From Providencia sp. (lineage in GTDB: Bacteria > Pseudomonadota > Gammaproteobacteria > Enterobacterales > Enterobacteriaceae): a stretch of DNA of 64,000 nt. Under the pieces are notes generated by a model. It had not been told where the DNA came from and did no database searches. It worked only from the letters and a program-made list of their open reading frames with translations. Of the stretch, positions 34,980-46,577 are shown piece after piece. The DNA lies in contig NZ_DOEH01000010.1 in assembly GCF_003533305.1 (NCBI RefSeq), positions 90,039 through 154,038 on the forward strand, read 5' to 3'. Made by a program: the position numbers and the translations under genes. Position 1 is the first letter of the stretch; every line of letters starts with the position of its first letter.

Positions 34980-36491
34980 ATGGAGTTTAGTGTAAAAAGT
35001 GGTAGCCCGGAAAAACAACGCAGCGCATGTATTGTTGTCGGAGTCTTTGAACCACGCCGTCTGTCCCCTATAGCTGAACAGCTGGACAAAATTAGTGACG
35101 GATATATCAGCGCCCTGCTGCGCCGCGGGGAACTTGAAGGTAAAGTAGGGCAATCCCTGCTACTCCATCATGTACCTAATGTTCTATCTGAACGCATTCT
35201 CCTTATCGGTTGCGGTAAAGAGCGTGAATTAGATGAGCGCCAATTTAAACAAATTATTCAGAAAACAATTAGTACTCTGAATGAAACCGGCTCAATGGAA
35301 GCAGTTTGTTTCTTAACTGAGCTGCATGTTAAAGGTCGCAACAATTACTGGAAAGTTCGCCAAGCGGTAGAAACGGCAAAAGAGTCGCTCTACGTCTTTG
35401 ATCAACTAAAAAGTAATAAAACAGAACATCGCCGTCCACTGCGTAAATTGGTCTTCAATGTACCAACGCGTCGTGAATTGACTAGCGGTGAACGTGCAAT
35501 TTCTCATGGCCTCGCGATCGCCTCTGGCGTTAAAGCAGCAAAAGACTTGAGTAATATGCCGCCAAATATCTGTAACGCTGGTTATTTAGCATCGCAAGCT
35601 CGCCAATTAGCTGATATTTCAGATAACAAGCTCACCACCCGTGTTATCGGTGAAGAGCAAATGAAAGATTTAGGTATGAATGCCTATCTTGCCGTCGGTC
35701 AGGGTTCACAAAACGAATCATTGATGTCGATTATGGAATATAAAGGCAATCCAGACCCAGATACTAAGCCTATTGTGTTATTGGGCAAAGGTTTGACCTT
35801 TGACTCAGGTGGTATTTCAATCAAACCTGCCGATGGCATGGATGAAATGAAATATGACATGTGTGGCGCGGCATCGGTTTATGGCGTGATGCGTTTTATC
35901 ACTGAATTACAGTTACCTATCAATGTCGTTGGTATCTTAGCAGGTTGTGAAAACATGCCTGGCGGTAAAGCATATCGTCCGGGTGATATTTTAACGACGA
36001 TGTCAGGTCAAACGGTTGAAGTACTAAATACCGATGCCGAAGGTCGTTTAGTGTTATGTGATGCCCTCACTTACGTTGAACGTTTCGAACCTGAGCTAGT
36101 TATTGATATCGCGACCTTAACAGGTGCTTGTGTCATCGCGTTAGGTAGCCACTATACGGGATTGATGTCGAACCATAATCCACTCGCGCATGAATTGCTT
36201 AATGCATCAGAGCAAGCGGGTGACCGTGCTTGGCGTTTACCATTAGCGGATGAGTATTTTGATCAGATAACACCTAACTTTGCTGATTTAGCGAACACCG
36301 GTGGCCGTCCAGCGGGTGCAATTACCGCAGGCTGTTTCCTTTCTCGCTTTGCAACGAAGTATAATTGGGCTCACTTGGATATCGCCGGTACTGCTTGGCG
36401 TTCAGGCAAAGCAAAAGGCGCGACAGGCCGTCCTGTATCTATGCTGGCACAGTTTCTACTGAACCGCGCAGGCCTAAATGGTGATGATTAG
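34980..36491 (+). CDS. pepA: leucyl aminopeptidase PepA / CarP
   Basis: 503 residues, as in E. coli. An M17 dizinc aminopeptidase: the metal and catalytic region [15 protein letters not shown] and [10 protein letters not shown] are fully conserved. It is a hexameric cytoplasmic peptidase that in E. coli also binds DNA, acting in Xer recombination at cer and in pyrimidine control of carAB. Its promoter region is shared with lptF. CAGGAG is seven bases before the ATG. A strong terminator follows. Confidence 0.96.
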   Translation: MEFSVKSGSPEKQRSACIVVGVFEPRRLSPIAEQLDKISDGYISALLRRGELEGKVGQSLLLHHVPNVLSERILLIGCGKERELDERQFKQIIQKTISTLNETGSMEAVCFLTELHVKGRNNYWKVRQAVETAKESLYVFDQLKSNKTEHRRPLRKLVFNVPTRRELTSGERAISHGLAIASGVKAAKDLSNMPPNICNAGYLASQARQLADISDNKLTTRVIGEEQMKDLGMNAYLAVGQGSQNESLMSIMEYKGNPDPDTKPIVLLGKGLTFDSGGISIKPADGMDEMKYDMCGAASVYGVMRFITELQLPINVVGILAGCENMPGGKAYRPGDILTTMSGQTVEVLNTDAEGRLVLCDALTYVERFEPELVIDIATLTGACVIALGSHYTGLMSNHNPLAHELLNASEQAGDRAWRLPLADEYFDQITPNFADLANTGGRPAGAITAGCFLSRFATKYNWAHLDIAGTAWRSGKAKGATGRPVSMLAQFLLNRAGLNGDD

Positions 36492-36535
36492 TCTGAGCTA
36501 ATTTTCTTCCTTTAAATTAGGTAGAAACTAAATCA

Positions 36536-36577
36536 ATCCCGAATCACCAATTTCTGTGATTCGGGATATTATTTTTT
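36536..36577 (+). terminator. terminator after pepA
   Basis: ATCCCGAATCAC (36536-36547), an eight-base loop, GTGATTCGGGAT (36556-36567), then a T-rich tail with six T at 36572-36577: a perfect 12-bp stem. Confidence 0.88.
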
Positions 36578-36729
36578 AGCAATATCAAATCAAGTTCAAT
36601 ATAATTTGAGCAACCATCAACCGATTTTGCGGCTGCTGCAAAACAGGTTATAATTCACCAATCTTACGGTAATAGCCGCTCTTGCAAATTGATGCACAGC
36701 AAATCACCAATTAAACTTGTCGTGTTTAA

Positions 36730-36806
36730 AAATGAGACGCTCATCAGTATGTGACTAGTGCAAATGAACGTAGTCAACAATTCTGCGGCACGAAGTATGA
36801 CGGGTA
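36730..36806 (+). repeat. degraded copy of the 130-bp dispersed repeat
   Basis: GTATGTGACTAGTGC, AATGAACG, and CACGAAGTATGACG occur in the same order and spacing as in the right half of the tandem repeats at 56021-56280, with several substitutions; the left half survives only as ATGAGACGCT. This copy directly abuts the holC start. Confidence 0.7.
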
Positions 36807-36810
36807 TATG

Positions 36811-37260
36811 ATGAAGAACGGCACTTTTTATTTACTAGAACAACCGTCTCCACAGGCCGAGTTAGAAGCCCATGAATGGCTGACTTGTCAACTTGCGGCG
36901 CAAATGTGGCGCAATGGGAAACGTGTTTTAATTGCGTGTGAAACCGCGCAACAGGCCGAAAAAATAGATGAAGCACTCTGGCAAAGAGAGCCGAATCAAT
37001 TTGTGCCTCATAATCTTGCAGGAGAAGGGCCCCGCTATGGCGCACCCGTTGAGATTTGTTGGCCCGCGAAAAGGGGCAATACACCTCGAGATATACTGAT
37101 TAATTTACAAAATCAGTTTGCAGATTTTGCCACCGCATTCCATGAAGTGATAGACTTCGTCCCTATCGAAGAAACTTTAAAACAGTTGGCGCGTGAACGG
37201 TATAAAATCTACCGTAGCGTCGGCTTCAATTTGACTATGGCCGCACCGCCAACTTACTGA
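36811..37260 (+). CDS. holC: DNA polymerase III chi subunit
   Basis: 149 residues from [11 protein letters not shown], matching E. coli HolC (MKNATFYLL...). Conserved pieces: [37 protein letters not shown] and [16 protein letters not shown]. Chi links the clamp loader to single-strand binding protein. Longer reading to 36751 is rejected because those 20 codons are translated from the dispersed repeat. An ATG immediately before (36808) is also possible. valS follows after seven bases, forming the usual holC-valS unit; pepA upstream is separated by a terminator. Confidence 0.93.
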   Translation: MKNGTFYLLEQPSPQAELEAHEWLTCQLAAQMWRNGKRVLIACETAQQAEKIDEALWQREPNQFVPHNLAGEGPRYGAPVEICWPAKRGNTPRDILINLQNQFADFATAFHEVIDFVPIEETLKQLARERYKIYRSVGFNLTMAAPPTY

Positions 37261-37267
37261 ATACGAA

Positions 37268-40165
37268 ATGATGGAAAATAAACCAGAAAACACAATAAAC
37301 GAGCCTTCCCTCGATAAAACCTATAATCCTACCGAGATTGAGCAATCACTTTACGCTCAGTGGGAGAAAAATGGCTATTTTAAACCTCATGGTGATACTA
37401 GCCAAGAGAGCTTCTGTGTCGTTATTCCGCCACCGAACGTCACCGGTAGCCTGCACATGGGCCATGCCTTCCAGCAAACTATCATGGATACCATGATCCG
37501 TTACCAACGTATGCAAGGTAAAAATACCTTATGGCAAACAGGAACAGACCATGCGGGTATCGCGACTCAAATGGTAGTTGAGCGTAAAATTGCAGCTGAA
37601 GAAGGCAAAACGCGTTATGACTACGGCCGCGATCAGTTCATTGATAAAATTTGGCAATGGAAAGCCGAATCAGGCGGTACTATTTCTCAACAAATGCGTC
37701 GCCTAGGCGATTCAGTTGACTGGGATCGCGAACGTTTTACGATGGATGAGGGCTTATCTAAAGCAGTTAAAGAAGCTTTCGTTCGTATGTACAAAGAAAA
37801 TTTAATTTATCGTGGTAAGCGCCTCGTTAACTGGGATCCAAAACTGCACACTGCAATTTCAGATCTCGAAGTTGAGAATCGCGATATCAAAGGTTCAATC
37901 TGGCATTTACGCTACCCACTAGCAGATGGTGAAAAAACGGCTGAAGGCAATGACTACTTAGTCGTCGCGACCACGCGCCCAGAAACCATGCTCGGTGATA
38001 CTGCTGTTGCCGTAAACCCAGAAGATCCTCGCTACAAAGATTTAATTGGCAAAGATATTATTCTGCCAATCGTTAATCGTCGTATCCCAATTATTGGTGA
38101 TGAACACGCTGATATGGAAAAAGGAACAGGTTGTGTGAAAATCACACCTGCTCACGACTTTAATGACTATGAAGTCGGTAAACGCCACCAGTTAACCATG
38201 ATTAACATCATGGATCTCGATGGCAACATTCGCAGTGAAGCGGAAGTATTCGATACCAATGGTAACCCATCAACAGCCTTCAGTTGTGAAATCCCAGAAG
38301 CTTACCGTGGTGTAGAGCGTTTTGCTGCCCGTAAAGCGATTGTCGCTGCGTTTGAGCAACTTGGTCTGCTAGTTGAAGTTAAACCACACGATTTAACTGT
38401 GCCTTATGGTGACCGTGGTGGCGTGGTTATTGAGCCGATGCTAACTGACCAATGGTATGTTCGCACTGCGCCTTTAGCTAAAGATGCAATCAAAGCGGTT
38501 GAAGATGGTCGCATTCAGTTTGTCCCTCGCCAATATGAAAATATGTATTTTTCATGGATGCGTGATATCCAAGATTGGTGTATTTCTCGCCAATTGTGGT
38601 GGGGTCACCGTATCCCTGCTTGGTATGATGAGAAAGGCAACGTCTACGTTGGTCGCGATGAAGCTGAAGTGCGTCGTGAAAACAATCTCAGCGATGATAT
38701 TGCCCTGCGTCAAGATGACGATGTATTGGATACTTGGTTCTCCTCTGGTCTTTGGACGTTCTCAACTCAAGGCTGGCCAGAAAATACCGAAGCACTAAAA
38801 ACTTTTCATCCAACTGATGTATTAGTCAGCGGCTTTGATATTATTTTCTTCTGGATTGCCCGCATGATCATGATGACCATGCATTTCGTCAAAGATGAAA
38901 ACGGTGAGCCACAAGTTCCATTCAAAACTGTCTATATGACGGGTCTGATTCGTGATGAAGAAGGCCAAAAAATGTCTAAATCCAAAGGGAACGTTATTGA
39001 CCCGCTGGATATGATTGACGGTATTTCGCTAGAAGCGTTACTCGAAAAGCGTACAGGCAATATGATGCAGCCACAATTGGCTGAAAAAATTGCTAAACGT
39101 ACTCAAAAAGAGTACCCAGAAGGTATTGAGGCTCATGGTACTGATGCCCTACGCTTCACTTTAGCGGCCCTTGCATCAACTGGACGTGATATCAATTGGG
39201 ATATGAAACGTCTATCAGGCTACCGCAATTTCTGTAATAAATTATGGAATGCGAGCCGTTTTGTGTTGATGAATACAGAAAATCAAGATTGCGGCCAAAA
39301 TGGTGGCGAAATGAGTTTCTCATTGGCCGATCGTTGGATCATGGCGCAGTTTAATCAAACCATAAAATCTTATCGTGAAGCGCTTGATACCTATCGTTAT
39401 GATATCGCAGCAAATATTCTGTATGATTTCACATGGAATGAGTTCTGTGACTGGTATTTAGAGCTATCAAAACCTGCGGTTCATAAAGGTAATGATGCTC
39501 AAGTTCGCGCAGCACGCTTTACCCTGATTGAAGTGCTTGAAGGTCTATTGCGTCTTGCTCACCCTATCATTCCATTTATCACCGAAACCATTTGGCAGCG
39601 TGTTAAAGTGGTTAAAGGGATTGATGCCGATACCATTATGTTGCAGCCTTTCCCTGAATTTGATGCAGCAAAAGTTGATGAACTGGCATTAAGTGATTTA
39701 GAGTGGATTAAAGAAGCCATTATTGCGGTACGTAATATTCGTGCTGAAATGAATATTTCGCCGGGTAAACCACTTGAATTAATACTACGTGGTGCATCTG
39801 AAGATGCTAAACGTCGTATCGCTGAAAACCAAAACTTTATTCAATCTATGGCTCGGTTAGCCAGTATCCGCATATTATCTGAAAGTGAAGAAGCGCCAGT
39901 TTCTGTCACTAAATTGATTAATGGCGCTGAGCTATTAATTCCAATGGCAGGTCTAGTTGATAAAGACGCTGAACTCGCTCGCCTAGATAAAGAGCTGGAA
40001 AAAGTCACCAAAGAAATTGAATCAATTGAAAGCAAGCTGGCAAATGAAGGTTTTGTGAGTCGTGCCCCTGCTGCCGTTGTTGAAAAAGAACGTGAGCGTT
40101 TAGGTGTTAATATTGAAGCGAAAGCTAAAATTGAAGCACAGAAAGTGACGATTGCCTCTTTGTAA
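37268..40165 (+). CDS. valS: valyl-tRNA synthetase
   Basis: 965 residues, class I aminoacyl-tRNA synthetase. HIGH-type motif [15 protein letters not shown] near residue 55, KMSKS in [15 protein letters not shown], the editing domain in between, and a C-terminal coiled coil ([20 protein letters not shown]). Compared with E. coli (951) it carries an N-terminal extension of about 14 residues ([16 protein letters not shown]) before [10 protein letters not shown]; the weak ribosome site leaves the start slightly uncertain. Confidence 0.97.
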   Translation: MMENKPENTINEPSLDKTYNPTEIEQSLYAQWEKNGYFKPHGDTSQESFCVVIPPPNVTGSLHMGHAFQQTIMDTMIRYQRMQGKNTLWQTGTDHAGIATQMVVERKIAAEEGKTRYDYGRDQFIDKIWQWKAESGGTISQQMRRLGDSVDWDRERFTMDEGLSKAVKEAFVRMYKENLIYRGKRLVNWDPKLHTAISDLEVENRDIKGSIWHLRYPLADGEKTAEGNDYLVVATTRPETMLGDTAVAVNPEDPRYKDLIGKDIILPIVNRRIPIIGDEHADMEKGTGCVKITPAHDFNDYEVGKRHQLTMINIMDLDGNIRSEAEVFDTNGNPSTAFSCEIPEAYRGVERFAARKAIVAAFEQLGLLVEVKPHDLTVPYGDRGGVVIEPMLTDQWYVRTAPLAKDAIKAVEDGRIQFVPRQYENMYFSWMRDIQDWCISRQLWWGHRIPAWYDEKGNVYVGRDEAEVRRENNLSDDIALRQDDDVLDTWFSSGLWTFSTQGWPENTEALKTFHPTDVLVSGFDIIFFWIARMIMMTMHFVKDENGEPQVPFKTVYMTGLIRDEEGQKMSKSKGNVIDPLDMIDGISLEALLEKRTGNMMQPQLAEKIAKRTQKEYPEGIEAHGTDALRFTLAALASTGRDINWDMKRLSGYRNFCNKLWNASRFVLMNTENQDCGQNGGEMSFSLADRWIMAQFNQTIKSYREALDTYRYDIAANILYDFTWNEFCDWYLELSKPAVHKGNDAQVRAARFTLIEVLEGLLRLAHPIIPFITETIWQRVKVVKGIDADTIMLQPFPEFDAAKVDELALSDLEWIKEAIIAVRNIRAEMNISPGKPLELILRGASEDAKRRIAENQNFIQSMARLASIRILSESEEAPVSVTKLINGAELLIPMAGLVDKDAELARLDKELEKVTKEIESIESKLANEGFVSRAPAAVVEKERERLGVNIEAKAKIEAQKVTIASL

Positions 40166-40189
40166 TCAATTTTCCATATAAGTATTAAC

Positions 40190-40220
40190 GCCCTGATTAG
40201 CTTGCTACTCAGGGCTTTTT
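40190..40220 (+). terminator. terminator after valS
   Basis: GCCCTGA (40190-40196) pairs with TCAGGGC (40209-40215), with an inner AGC/GCT, followed by five T. Confidence 0.88.
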
Positions 40221-40333
40221 ATTGCATCTTAATTCAAGCATTATCAACTTACTACCTTCACAACTCTCAGATTGAAGTTCCCTTCTGGTTCTCTTTGCAC
40301 TGAGTTATACACAATAATAATGAAGAGTTTCAT

Positions 40334-40846
40334 ATGACAATAAATACACCAGACACAACTCAAAATTACCAAATTCGTCTTCTTGAACAACGTGACAACG
40401 CTGGAATTGCCGCTATTATTCGTAAAGTTTCTGCGGAGCATGGACTTACTGCTGATAAAGGCTATGCGATCGCTGACCCGATTTTAGATACACTTTATGA
40501 TGTTTATAGCCAGCCTCGTAGCGCATATTGGGTTGTTGAAATGCAGGGTGAAATTGTCGGTGGCGGTGGAATATCTCAACTTGCAGGTGGTGATAGCAAA
40601 ACGGTAGAACTACAGAAAATGTATTTGTCTTCGGCACTGCGCGGTAAAGGACTGGCAAAGAAAATCGTCCTAATGTCGTTGGAATTCGCCAAAAAACAAG
40701 GCTATACACGTTGTTATTTAGAAACAACGGCAGATTTACAAGCTGCAATTAAATTATACGAGAAATTAGGTTTTGAGTTTATTGATGAGCCGCTAGGTCA
40801 CACTGGCCATGGTGACTGTGAAATCAGAATGTTAAAAACATTGTAA
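40334..40846 (+). CDS. yjgM: GNAT-family acetyltransferase, YjgM-like
   Basis: 170 residues of the GNAT fold: acetyl-CoA-binding signature [18 protein letters not shown] and a C-terminal [27 protein letters not shown]. Position between valS and rraB is that of yjgM in E. coli, and the sequence matches my memory of it ([13 protein letters not shown]). The substrate is not known. It ends at a bidirectional terminator shared with rraB. Confidence 0.8.
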   Translation: MTINTPDTTQNYQIRLLEQRDNAGIAAIIRKVSAEHGLTADKGYAIADPILDTLYDVYSQPRSAYWVVEMQGEIVGGGGISQLAGGDSKTVELQKMYLSSALRGKGLAKKIVLMSLEFAKKQGYTRCYLETTADLQAAIKLYEKLGFEFIDEPLGHTGHGDCEIRMLKTL

Positions 40847-40864
40847 AACACACATTTTCAACAC

Positions 40865-40894
40865 AAAAAAGGATAGCATTTCGCTATCCTTTTT
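40865..40894. terminator. bidirectional terminator between yjgM and rraB
   Basis: GGATAGC (40871-40877), ATTTC, GCTATCC (40883-40889), with six A before and five T after, placed between convergent genes. Confidence 0.88.
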
Positions 40895-40919
40895 AATTCA
40901 ACAACACTGAAAATTAAAC

Positions 40920-41339
40920 TTAGTGAATACGATCTTCAGGCTCTTCATCACCTTCATCATCACCGTCTTCATCATCTTCACCGTTTGGATCTTCAAAATA
41001 GGTGCCCCAACCATCATAATTAACGCCCATTTTTTCAGCGAGCTTAATGAGTTGGTCAACTTGCGCGTCGATCAATTCTGCCTTTAATGGCGATTCACTA
41101 ACAACATCACAACACATTAATGTGATACCGTTTTCAACTTCTAACTCTTCTGCATCAGTCACTTCATAACCGAGTTTAAATGCTTCAACGGCGGCTTTTT
41201 CAAGTAAAGCAAAATCGTCTGCTGAGAAGTGATGCTCAATTGCATACAGCGCATCAGGATCGCTACCATCTTCGAGCAGCTCTTCAATAATTAAACGCGT
41301 TTCTTCGTTCTGTGCCTCTAGTTCAGCTTTATCTACCAT
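40920..41339 (-). CDS. rraB: ribonuclease E inhibitor RraB
   Basis: 139 residues (E. coli 138). The family's conserved parts [21 protein letters not shown] and [15 protein letters not shown] are present, and the C-terminus is a strongly acidic tail ([16 protein letters not shown]). RraB binds the C-terminal half of RNase E and changes which RNAs it cuts. Position next to yjgM and argF matches E. coli. GGGGTG precedes its ATG. Confidence 0.93.
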   Translation of the reverse strand: MVDKAELEAQNEETRLIIEELLEDGSDPDALYAIEHHFSADDFALLEKAAVEAFKLGYEVTDAEELEVENGITLMCCDVVSESPLKAELIDAQVDQLIKLAEKMGVNYDGWGTYFEDPNGEDDEDGDDEGDEEPEDRIH

Positions 41340-41444
41340 GTCACACCCCTTATTCCGTAATCGCTTGTCTTATGCCATTCTCCCATAGGGTTGACAGTGA
41401 AACCATACCCATGACAATAATTTCTTTTTGATAAGGGGTTGATT

Positions 41445-41481
41445 TTGAATTTTTATGGATATAAATTGAATATTAATTCAA
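41445..41481 (+). promoter_or_regulatory. two ARG boxes (ArgR operator) of argF
   Basis: TTGAATATTAATTCAA (41466-41481) fits the ARG-box consensus exactly; TTGAATTTTTATGGAT (41445-41460) is a weaker box. Their starts are 21 bp apart, the usual tandem ARG-box spacing. A possible promoter TTGACA (41391-41396) with GACAAT (41413-41418) lies just upstream; another start overlapping the boxes is possible. Confidence 0.8.
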
Positions 41482-41500
41482 TAATAAAAGGCATGTATTT

Positions 41501-42526
41501 ATGAATCCCTTATATAGTAGGCATTTTTTAAGGTTACTTGATTTTACATCTACCGAAATTAATTCACTTTTAAAACTATCCGCTTGGTTGAAGTCACAAA
41601 AAAAAGCCGGTACTGAAAAACCCCTCCTTACGGGTAAAAATTTCGCCCTCATTTTTGAAAAAGATTCGACTCGTACTCGCTGTGCTTTCGAGGTCGGTGC
41701 TTTCGACCAAGGTGCTAAAGTCACTTACCTCGGCCCTTCTGGTAGCCAAATCGGCCACAAAGAAACCATGAAAGACACCGCGAGAGTACTTGGACGGATG
41801 TATGACGGTATTCAGTATCGGGGATTCAGCCAAAACAATGTTGAAACCTTAGCCACGCACTCGGGAGTGCCTGTATGGAATGGACTAACCAACGAATTCC
41901 ATCCCACACAGTTATTAGCCGACTTGCTTACCATTCAGGAACATCAACCCAATAAACCATTATCAGAAATTAAATTCGCTTACCTCGGCGATGCGCGCAA
42001 TAACATGGGCAATTCATTGCTAGAAGCCGCAGCCCTCACAGGCTTAGACTTACGTTTAGTCGCCCCCAAAAGCTGTTGGCCAGAAGAGCAACTGGTTGAA
42101 GATTGTCAAAAAATAGCCAAAACAACCGGTGCAAAAATAACGCTAACGGAAGACGTCGCGCAAGGCGTTAAAGATGCTGACTTTATTTATACTGATGTAT
42201 GGGTTTCAATGGGTGAACCTAAGGAAGTTTGGGCGCAGCGTATTAATTTATTAAAGCCTTATCAAGTCAACATGGATGTCATCAAACTCACCGGTAATCC
42301 TAACGTGAAATTTTTGCATTGCTTACCTGCATTTCACAATGAGGACACAACCCTTGGTGCGCAGTTAGCAAAAGAATTCAATATGTTCGGTGGATTAGAA
42401 GTGACTGAAGAAGTATTTGAATCGCCTTATAGTATTGTGTTTGATCAAGCCGAAAACCGTCTTCATACTATCAAAGCCGTCATGGTTGCAACATTAGCAC
42501 CTGAGTTACCTGTTGGCAGTTTTTAA
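41501..42526 (+). CDS. argF: ornithine carbamoyltransferase
   Basis: 341 residues. Carbamoyl-phosphate site KDSTRTR, the ornithine-binding motif FLHCLPAFH, and [10 protein letters not shown] are intact. It makes citrulline from ornithine and carbamoyl phosphate in arginine biosynthesis. It is equivalent to argI at this location in E. coli. Repression by ArgR is indicated by the ARG boxes directly upstream. The ATG has AAAGG nine bases upstream. Confidence 0.95.
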   Translation: MNPLYSRHFLRLLDFTSTEINSLLKLSAWLKSQKKAGTEKPLLTGKNFALIFEKDSTRTRCAFEVGAFDQGAKVTYLGPSGSQIGHKETMKDTARVLGRMYDGIQYRGFSQNNVETLATHSGVPVWNGLTNEFHPTQLLADLLTIQEHQPNKPLSEIKFAYLGDARNNMGNSLLEAAALTGLDLRLVAPKSCWPEEQLVEDCQKIAKTTGAKITLTEDVAQGVKDADFIYTDVWVSMGEPKEVWAQRINLLKPYQVNMDVIKLTGNPNVKFLHCLPAFHNEDTTLGAQLAKEFNMFGGLEVTEEVFESPYSIVFDQAENRLHTIKAVMVATLAPELPVGSF

Positions 42527-42643
42527 TATTTCGTTGAATTATGCTTAGCTCAAGCATATTTAGCACAATGATATTCAAAGTAATAATATTCAGGCCAAGT
42601 AGGCGTTTACCTTAATAAAACACCTACTTAGGCCGCCCATTAT

Positions 42644-43453
42644 CTATGGTCGTTCGCCTTTGGCTAACCGATCATTTATCACACCAATAAGTTGTGGCAA
42701 ATCAGCTAATGTATCAATAACGTAATGAGCACCTGCGGCAAATAACTTAGCAGTGGCTTTTTGGCGAAGTTCTAAAATGGCATCATGGGGCATTGTTTGG
42801 TATTCATCCCACGTTTTACCAAATTCATTGCCTGATAGCGCAACTCCAACACTCCACATTCCTGCATTGAGTCCTTCAGCAATCCCCGGCACAGCATCAT
42901 CCACTTTAATACATGAAGCGACTGAATCAATACTAAGCTCAATCACATTCTGTAGCGCCATCCAAGGCCCCGGCCTACCACCAGCCGGTATATCATCACT
43001 CGCTACCCAATAATCAGGGCTATAACCTAGTCGCGCTGCGGCAGGCACTAATTTTTCCATCACCGCTCTTGGATATCCTGAACAAGAACCTATTTTTATT
43101 TCCTGAGTACGAAGTGCTGCAATAGTTTGAATCACACCCGAAATAGGTGCCGCAAAATCAACAACTTTAGCTATTTGCAATGGCATAAACGTAGCATAAA
43201 TAGCGTCAATATCGTCATTGTTCATCGAACGGCCAAATTTGTTTTGCCAACAAATATCTATTTCAGGTAACTTTCCTAATGCTTCAATATGTTGCCACTT
43301 CCCTAAGCCCATTGGTATACGTGCTTGTTCCAGCGTAATATCAATATCAAATGCGCGATGAAATGCCTCAATAAAAATTTGTGTCGGGGCAAATGAACCA
43401 AAATCAACAGTGGTTCCTGCCCAATCAAGAATAACAGCCTGAATTCGGTTCAT
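42644..43453 (-). CDS. phnX: phosphonoacetaldehyde hydrolase
   Basis: 269 residues of the HAD superfamily. The nucleophile is D10 in [10 protein letters not shown], and K52 in [12 protein letters not shown] is the Schiff-base lysine special to this enzyme. It splits phosphonoacetaldehyde into acetaldehyde and phosphate, the second step of 2-aminoethylphosphonate breakdown. It overlaps phnW by four bases (ATGA). Confidence 0.94.
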   Translation of the reverse strand: MNRIQAVILDWAGTTVDFGSFAPTQIFIEAFHRAFDIDITLEQARIPMGLGKWQHIEALGKLPEIDICWQNKFGRSMNNDDIDAIYATFMPLQIAKVVDFAAPISGVIQTIAALRTQEIKIGSCSGYPRAVMEKLVPAAARLGYSPDYWVASDDIPAGGRPGPWMALQNVIELSIDSVASCIKVDDAVPGIAEGLNAGMWSVGVALSGNEFGKTWDEYQTMPHDAILELRQKATAKLFAAGAHYVIDTLADLPQLIGVINDRLAKGERP

Positions 43454-44565
43454 TTCTCGTCCTTATTTTCCCAGTCAATAGCGTTTTCGATTGCGATTAA
43501 TAACGCGGTAATATCGTTTTCGTACACTTCCCCAATATTGCCAATACGAAAGCAATCACGCTGAGATACTTTTCCGGGGTAGATAACAAAACCTTGTGAT
43601 TTCAAACGTAAATAAAATGTTTTAAATTGATAATCTGTTGTTTTTGGCGAGTAGAAAGCAGTAATAATTGGTGAATGTAGAGCATCTTCCAATAACGTGT
43701 TAAACCCCAACGCTTTCATACCAGCGACCAATTTGAGTTGATTGCGTTGGTAACGTTGGTAACGTGCTGCTATCCCGCCTTCTTGCACTAATTCCTGTAA
43801 GGCTTGTGCAAAAGCCAATACTGTATGAGTTGGGGAAGTAAAACGCCATTTACCCTGAAAATCTTCCATGCAGCGCCATTGTGCATGCAAATCTAAAGAT
43901 AAAGAACGAGAGCGCCCCTCACATTTTTCGAGCTCTTCTGTTCGCGCTATGACAAAAGCAAATCCAGGCACCCCTTGAATGCACTTATTTGCCGAGCTAA
44001 TCAAAAAATCAATATTCAGCGCGGCGATATCCATTGGAATGCCACCAAAACTACTCATCGCATCCACGATGTAACATTTGTGATAACGCAGAGCGAGCCT
44101 CGCTACTTTCTCAATTGGATTGAGGATCCCCGTTGTTGTTTCACAGTGCACCATCGCAATATGGGTAATTCGGCTATCCTGCTGTAACCGTTGCTCAATT
44201 TTTTCGATATCCGGTAACATGACCTCATCACATGCATATACTGTATGTTGAAGTCCCATACGCTGCGCCATTTCAACCATCCGCGCACCATAGGCACCAT
44301 TGCTAATAATCAATATTTTATCTTGTGAACCGATGGCTCCGCCTAAAACGGCTTCCACCGCATAGCTGCCGCTGCCTTGTAATAAAACGGATGAATAACC
44401 TGTTTGTCTTGTTGCAAGGGAAACAAGCTGCTGACGAATGGATTGCACCACATCGAGGTTATAATCATCGTCCCATGTACAACTATCAAACAACATCGCC
44501 TGCTTAACCGTGTTTGAAGTTGTGAGCGGCCCAGGTGTTAAAAGCAAATAGTTACTGACTGTCAT
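43450..44565 (-). CDS. phnW: 2-aminoethylphosphonate-pyruvate transaminase
   Basis: 371 residues starting at [13 protein letters not shown], chosen by similarity to the Salmonella protein; five upstream codons are probably untranslated. A class V aminotransferase with the PLP lysine K194 in [13 protein letters not shown]. It turns 2-aminoethylphosphonate and pyruvate into phosphonoacetaldehyde and alanine. Divergent from phnR, with an operator-like palindrome 16 bp before its start codon, so it is probably directly controlled by PhnR. Confidence 0.94.
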   Translation of the reverse strand: MTVSNYLLLTPGPLTTSNTVKQAMLFDSCTWDDDYNLDVVQSIRQQLVSLATRQTGYSSVLLQGSGSYAVEAVLGGAIGSQDKILIISNGAYGARMVEMAQRMGLQHTVYACDEVMLPDIEKIEQRLQQDSRITHIAMVHCETTTGILNPIEKVARLALRYHKCYIVDAMSSFGGIPMDIAALNIDFLISSANKCIQGVPGFAFVIARTEELEKCEGRSRSLSLDLHAQWRCMEDFQGKWRFTSPTHTVLAFAQALQELVQEGGIAARYQRYQRNQLKLVAGMKALGFNTLLEDALHSPIITAFYSPKTTDYQFKTFYLRLKSQGFVIYPGKVSQRDCFRIGNIGEVYENDITALLIAIENAIDWENKDEK

Positions 44566-44580
44566 TAAAAAACCCACCAT

Positions 44581-44592
44581 TGGTCTATACCA
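44581..44592. promoter_or_regulatory. PhnR operator candidate, phnW side
   Basis: TGGTCTATACCA followed by GATT. The same element, TGGTATATACCAGATT, occurs upstream of phnS. The TGGT...ACCA palindrome is typical of HutC-type GntR operators. Confidence 0.65.
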
Positions 44593-44706
44593 GATTGTTC
44601 TTATAATGATGGTAGGCTGACTAAAAGGTCAAAGGAAAAATAGCCATGCAACAAAAAATTCATATAACTATGTATAATGGGCAAGAAAAAATAATTGTGA
44701 GAATCT

Positions 44707-45426
44707 ATGAAACTATCCGCAGATGAGATGCCTCAATACTTACTAATCAAAGCGCAGCTACAGGCAAGAATTCAAAACGGGGCGCTAAAAAGTGGTGATA
44801 AATTACCGTCAGAACGGGAACTCTGTACTATTTTCAATACCACTAGAGTCACTATTCGCGAAAGTTTGGCACAATTAGAATCTAGTGGAGCAATCTATCG
44901 CTCAGAAAGACGCGGCTGGTTCGTTACACCTGAGCGGTTGTGGTTAAATCCAACTCAAAATACCAATTTTCATAAACTGTGTCTCGAGCAGGGTCGATTA
45001 CCGAAAACGACCTTACTTGATGGCCGAGTTGCAACTGTCCCTACCGATGCAATGGTACCGCTACAATTACAACCCTTTGAACAAATTTATTTACTCACAC
45101 GCGTCCGTTTTGCGGATAACCGTGCAGTGTGTTATTGCGAAAATCATTGTTTACCCGCCCGCGTACCTGAATTACTACGCCATGATCTTAACGGCAGCTT
45201 AACCGAAGTTTATGAAACACATTTTGGTTTGATATACACCAGTATGCATTTATCTTTTTATCCCACAGCGATGCCCCCTCAAGCCGCGAATGCTTTAGGC
45301 GTTACCGTTGGTCGCCCAGCCTTGTTATTACAACGATTGAACTACGATCAACATGGGCGAATTCTAGACTATGATGTCGAATATTGGCGTCATGATAGCC
45401 TACGAATTGAGGTCGATACGCTTTAG
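44707..45426 (+). CDS. phnR: GntR/HutC-family regulator of phosphonate genes
   Basis: 239 residues, same length as Salmonella PhnR. N-terminal winged helix with [20 protein letters not shown] and [15 protein letters not shown], then a UTRA ligand-binding domain. It lies between the divergent phnWX and the downstream phnSTUV genes, and two matching palindromes are found upstream of phnW and phnS. It probably responds to 2-aminoethylphosphonate or an intermediate (family inference). Confidence 0.9.
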   Translation: MKLSADEMPQYLLIKAQLQARIQNGALKSGDKLPSERELCTIFNTTRVTIRESLAQLESSGAIYRSERRGWFVTPERLWLNPTQNTNFHKLCLEQGRLPKTTLLDGRVATVPTDAMVPLQLQPFEQIYLLTRVRFADNRAVCYCENHCLPARVPELLRHDLNGSLTEVYETHFGLIYTSMHLSFYPTAMPPQAANALGVTVGRPALLLQRLNYDQHGRILDYDVEYWRHDSLRIEVDTL

Positions 45427-45514
45427 TTGATCGACTATTTTAAGCAAGATAATTTTTAAATTAATAATTCTGTTTCATCTTTTTGTCACATTAGTTCATT
45501 AGCGTAGAAAACAA

Positions 45515-45528
45515 CTGGTATATACCAG
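45515..45528. promoter_or_regulatory. PhnR operator candidate, phnS side
   Basis: CTGGTATATACCAG is a perfect 14-bp palindrome, 30 bp before the phnS ATG and sharing TGGT-TATACCAGATT with the site before phnW. It implies that phnS-T-U-V has its own regulated promoter in the 131-bp gap after phnR. Confidence 0.7.
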
Positions 45529-45557
45529 ATTACCTTTACCGCTAATTGGAGACAACG

Positions 45558-46571
45558 ATGAAACATTCCTACCTAACTTGCTTACTGATGGCTGCTTTTT
45601 GTTCTACTTCGGCTTTGGCTGCTCCTGTGGTTACTGTTTACTCTTCCGACGGGCTACATGATGGCAATAATAGTTGGTATCAAAATCAATTTGCTGCGTT
45701 TACCCAACAAACTGGCATTAAAGTACAGTATGTGGAAAGTGGTTCGGGGGCGATTGTTGAACGCCTAGCGAAAGAGCGAACAAATCCACAAGCCGATGTT
45801 TTAATTTCAGTTTCACCCTTTATTCAACGAGCCGCTAAAACACAATTACTAGCACAATTTACGCCAGAAGCTGCCGCTGTTATTCCTAACTCAACCCCTT
45901 ACTACACCCCGCTGGTCAATAATTACCTCACCTTTATTTATAATGCCAAACTGCTAAAAACCCCACCAGCAAACTGGGCAGATTTGCTCGACAAGCGCTT
46001 TAAAAATAAATTGCAGTACTCTACGCCGGGACAAGCAGGTGATGGTACAGCTGTCATGCTACAAGTCTTCCACAGCTTTGCGAGCAAAGATGCGGGGTTT
46101 GATTATCTCGGCAAACTTCAAGCTAACAATGTGGGTCCATCAGCTTCAACGGGGAAATTAACTGCGTTAGTGAATAAAGGTGAGATTTACGTGGCAAACG
46201 GCGACTTACAAATGAATTTGTCACAAATGGCACGTAATCCTAACATCAAGATTTTCTGGCCCGCAGATGAAAAAGGCCAACGCAGCGCGCTTGATCTCCC
46301 TTATGTTGTCGGCCTCGTCAACCAAGGTCCCGAAACCGAAAATGGCAAAAAACTAATTAATTTCCTACTTAATAAGCAATCTCAAAGCCGTGTGAGTGAA
46401 CTTTCATGGGGGCTACCTGTACGTTCCGATATCACCCCTAATGACGAACAATACCGTACCGCCATCAATACAATGAAAGGGGTAACAACATGGCATCCTA
46501 ACTGGGATCAAGTTGAATTATCGTTATCAGCAGATATTTCTCGTTGGCACCAAGTAACTGAGAGCGAGTAA
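45558..46571 (+). CDS. phnS: 2-aminoethylphosphonate ABC transporter, binding protein
   Basis: 337 residues from the ATG at 45558 ([11 protein letters not shown]), with GGAG seven bases upstream; a TTG four codons earlier overlaps that site and is rejected. Signal peptide cleaved after ALA. Mature [20 protein letters not shown] and [11 protein letters not shown] belong to the iron/phosphonate-type periplasmic binding family. First gene of phnSTUV; six bases before phnT. Confidence 0.92.
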   Translation: MKHSYLTCLLMAAFCSTSALAAPVVTVYSSDGLHDGNNSWYQNQFAAFTQQTGIKVQYVESGSGAIVERLAKERTNPQADVLISVSPFIQRAAKTQLLAQFTPEAAAVIPNSTPYYTPLVNNYLTFIYNAKLLKTPPANWADLLDKRFKNKLQYSTPGQAGDGTAVMLQVFHSFASKDAGFDYLGKLQANNVGPSASTGKLTALVNKGEIYVANGDLQMNLSQMARNPNIKIFWPADEKGQRSALDLPYVVGLVNQGPETENGKKLINFLLNKQSQSRVSELSWGLPVRSDITPNDEQYRTAINTMKGVTTWHPNWDQVELSLSADISRWHQVTESE

Positions 46572-46577
46572 TTTTCT

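Noticed and set aside
36751-36810. N-terminal extension of HolC
   Set aside because: The 20 codons derive from a dispersed repeat, and homology to HolC begins at MKNGTFYLL.
45482-45500. Pho box before phnS (TTGTCAC...GTTCATT)
   Set aside because: Each half matches the 7-mer CTGTCAT poorly, and no clean 4-bp spacing is kept by the better alignment.
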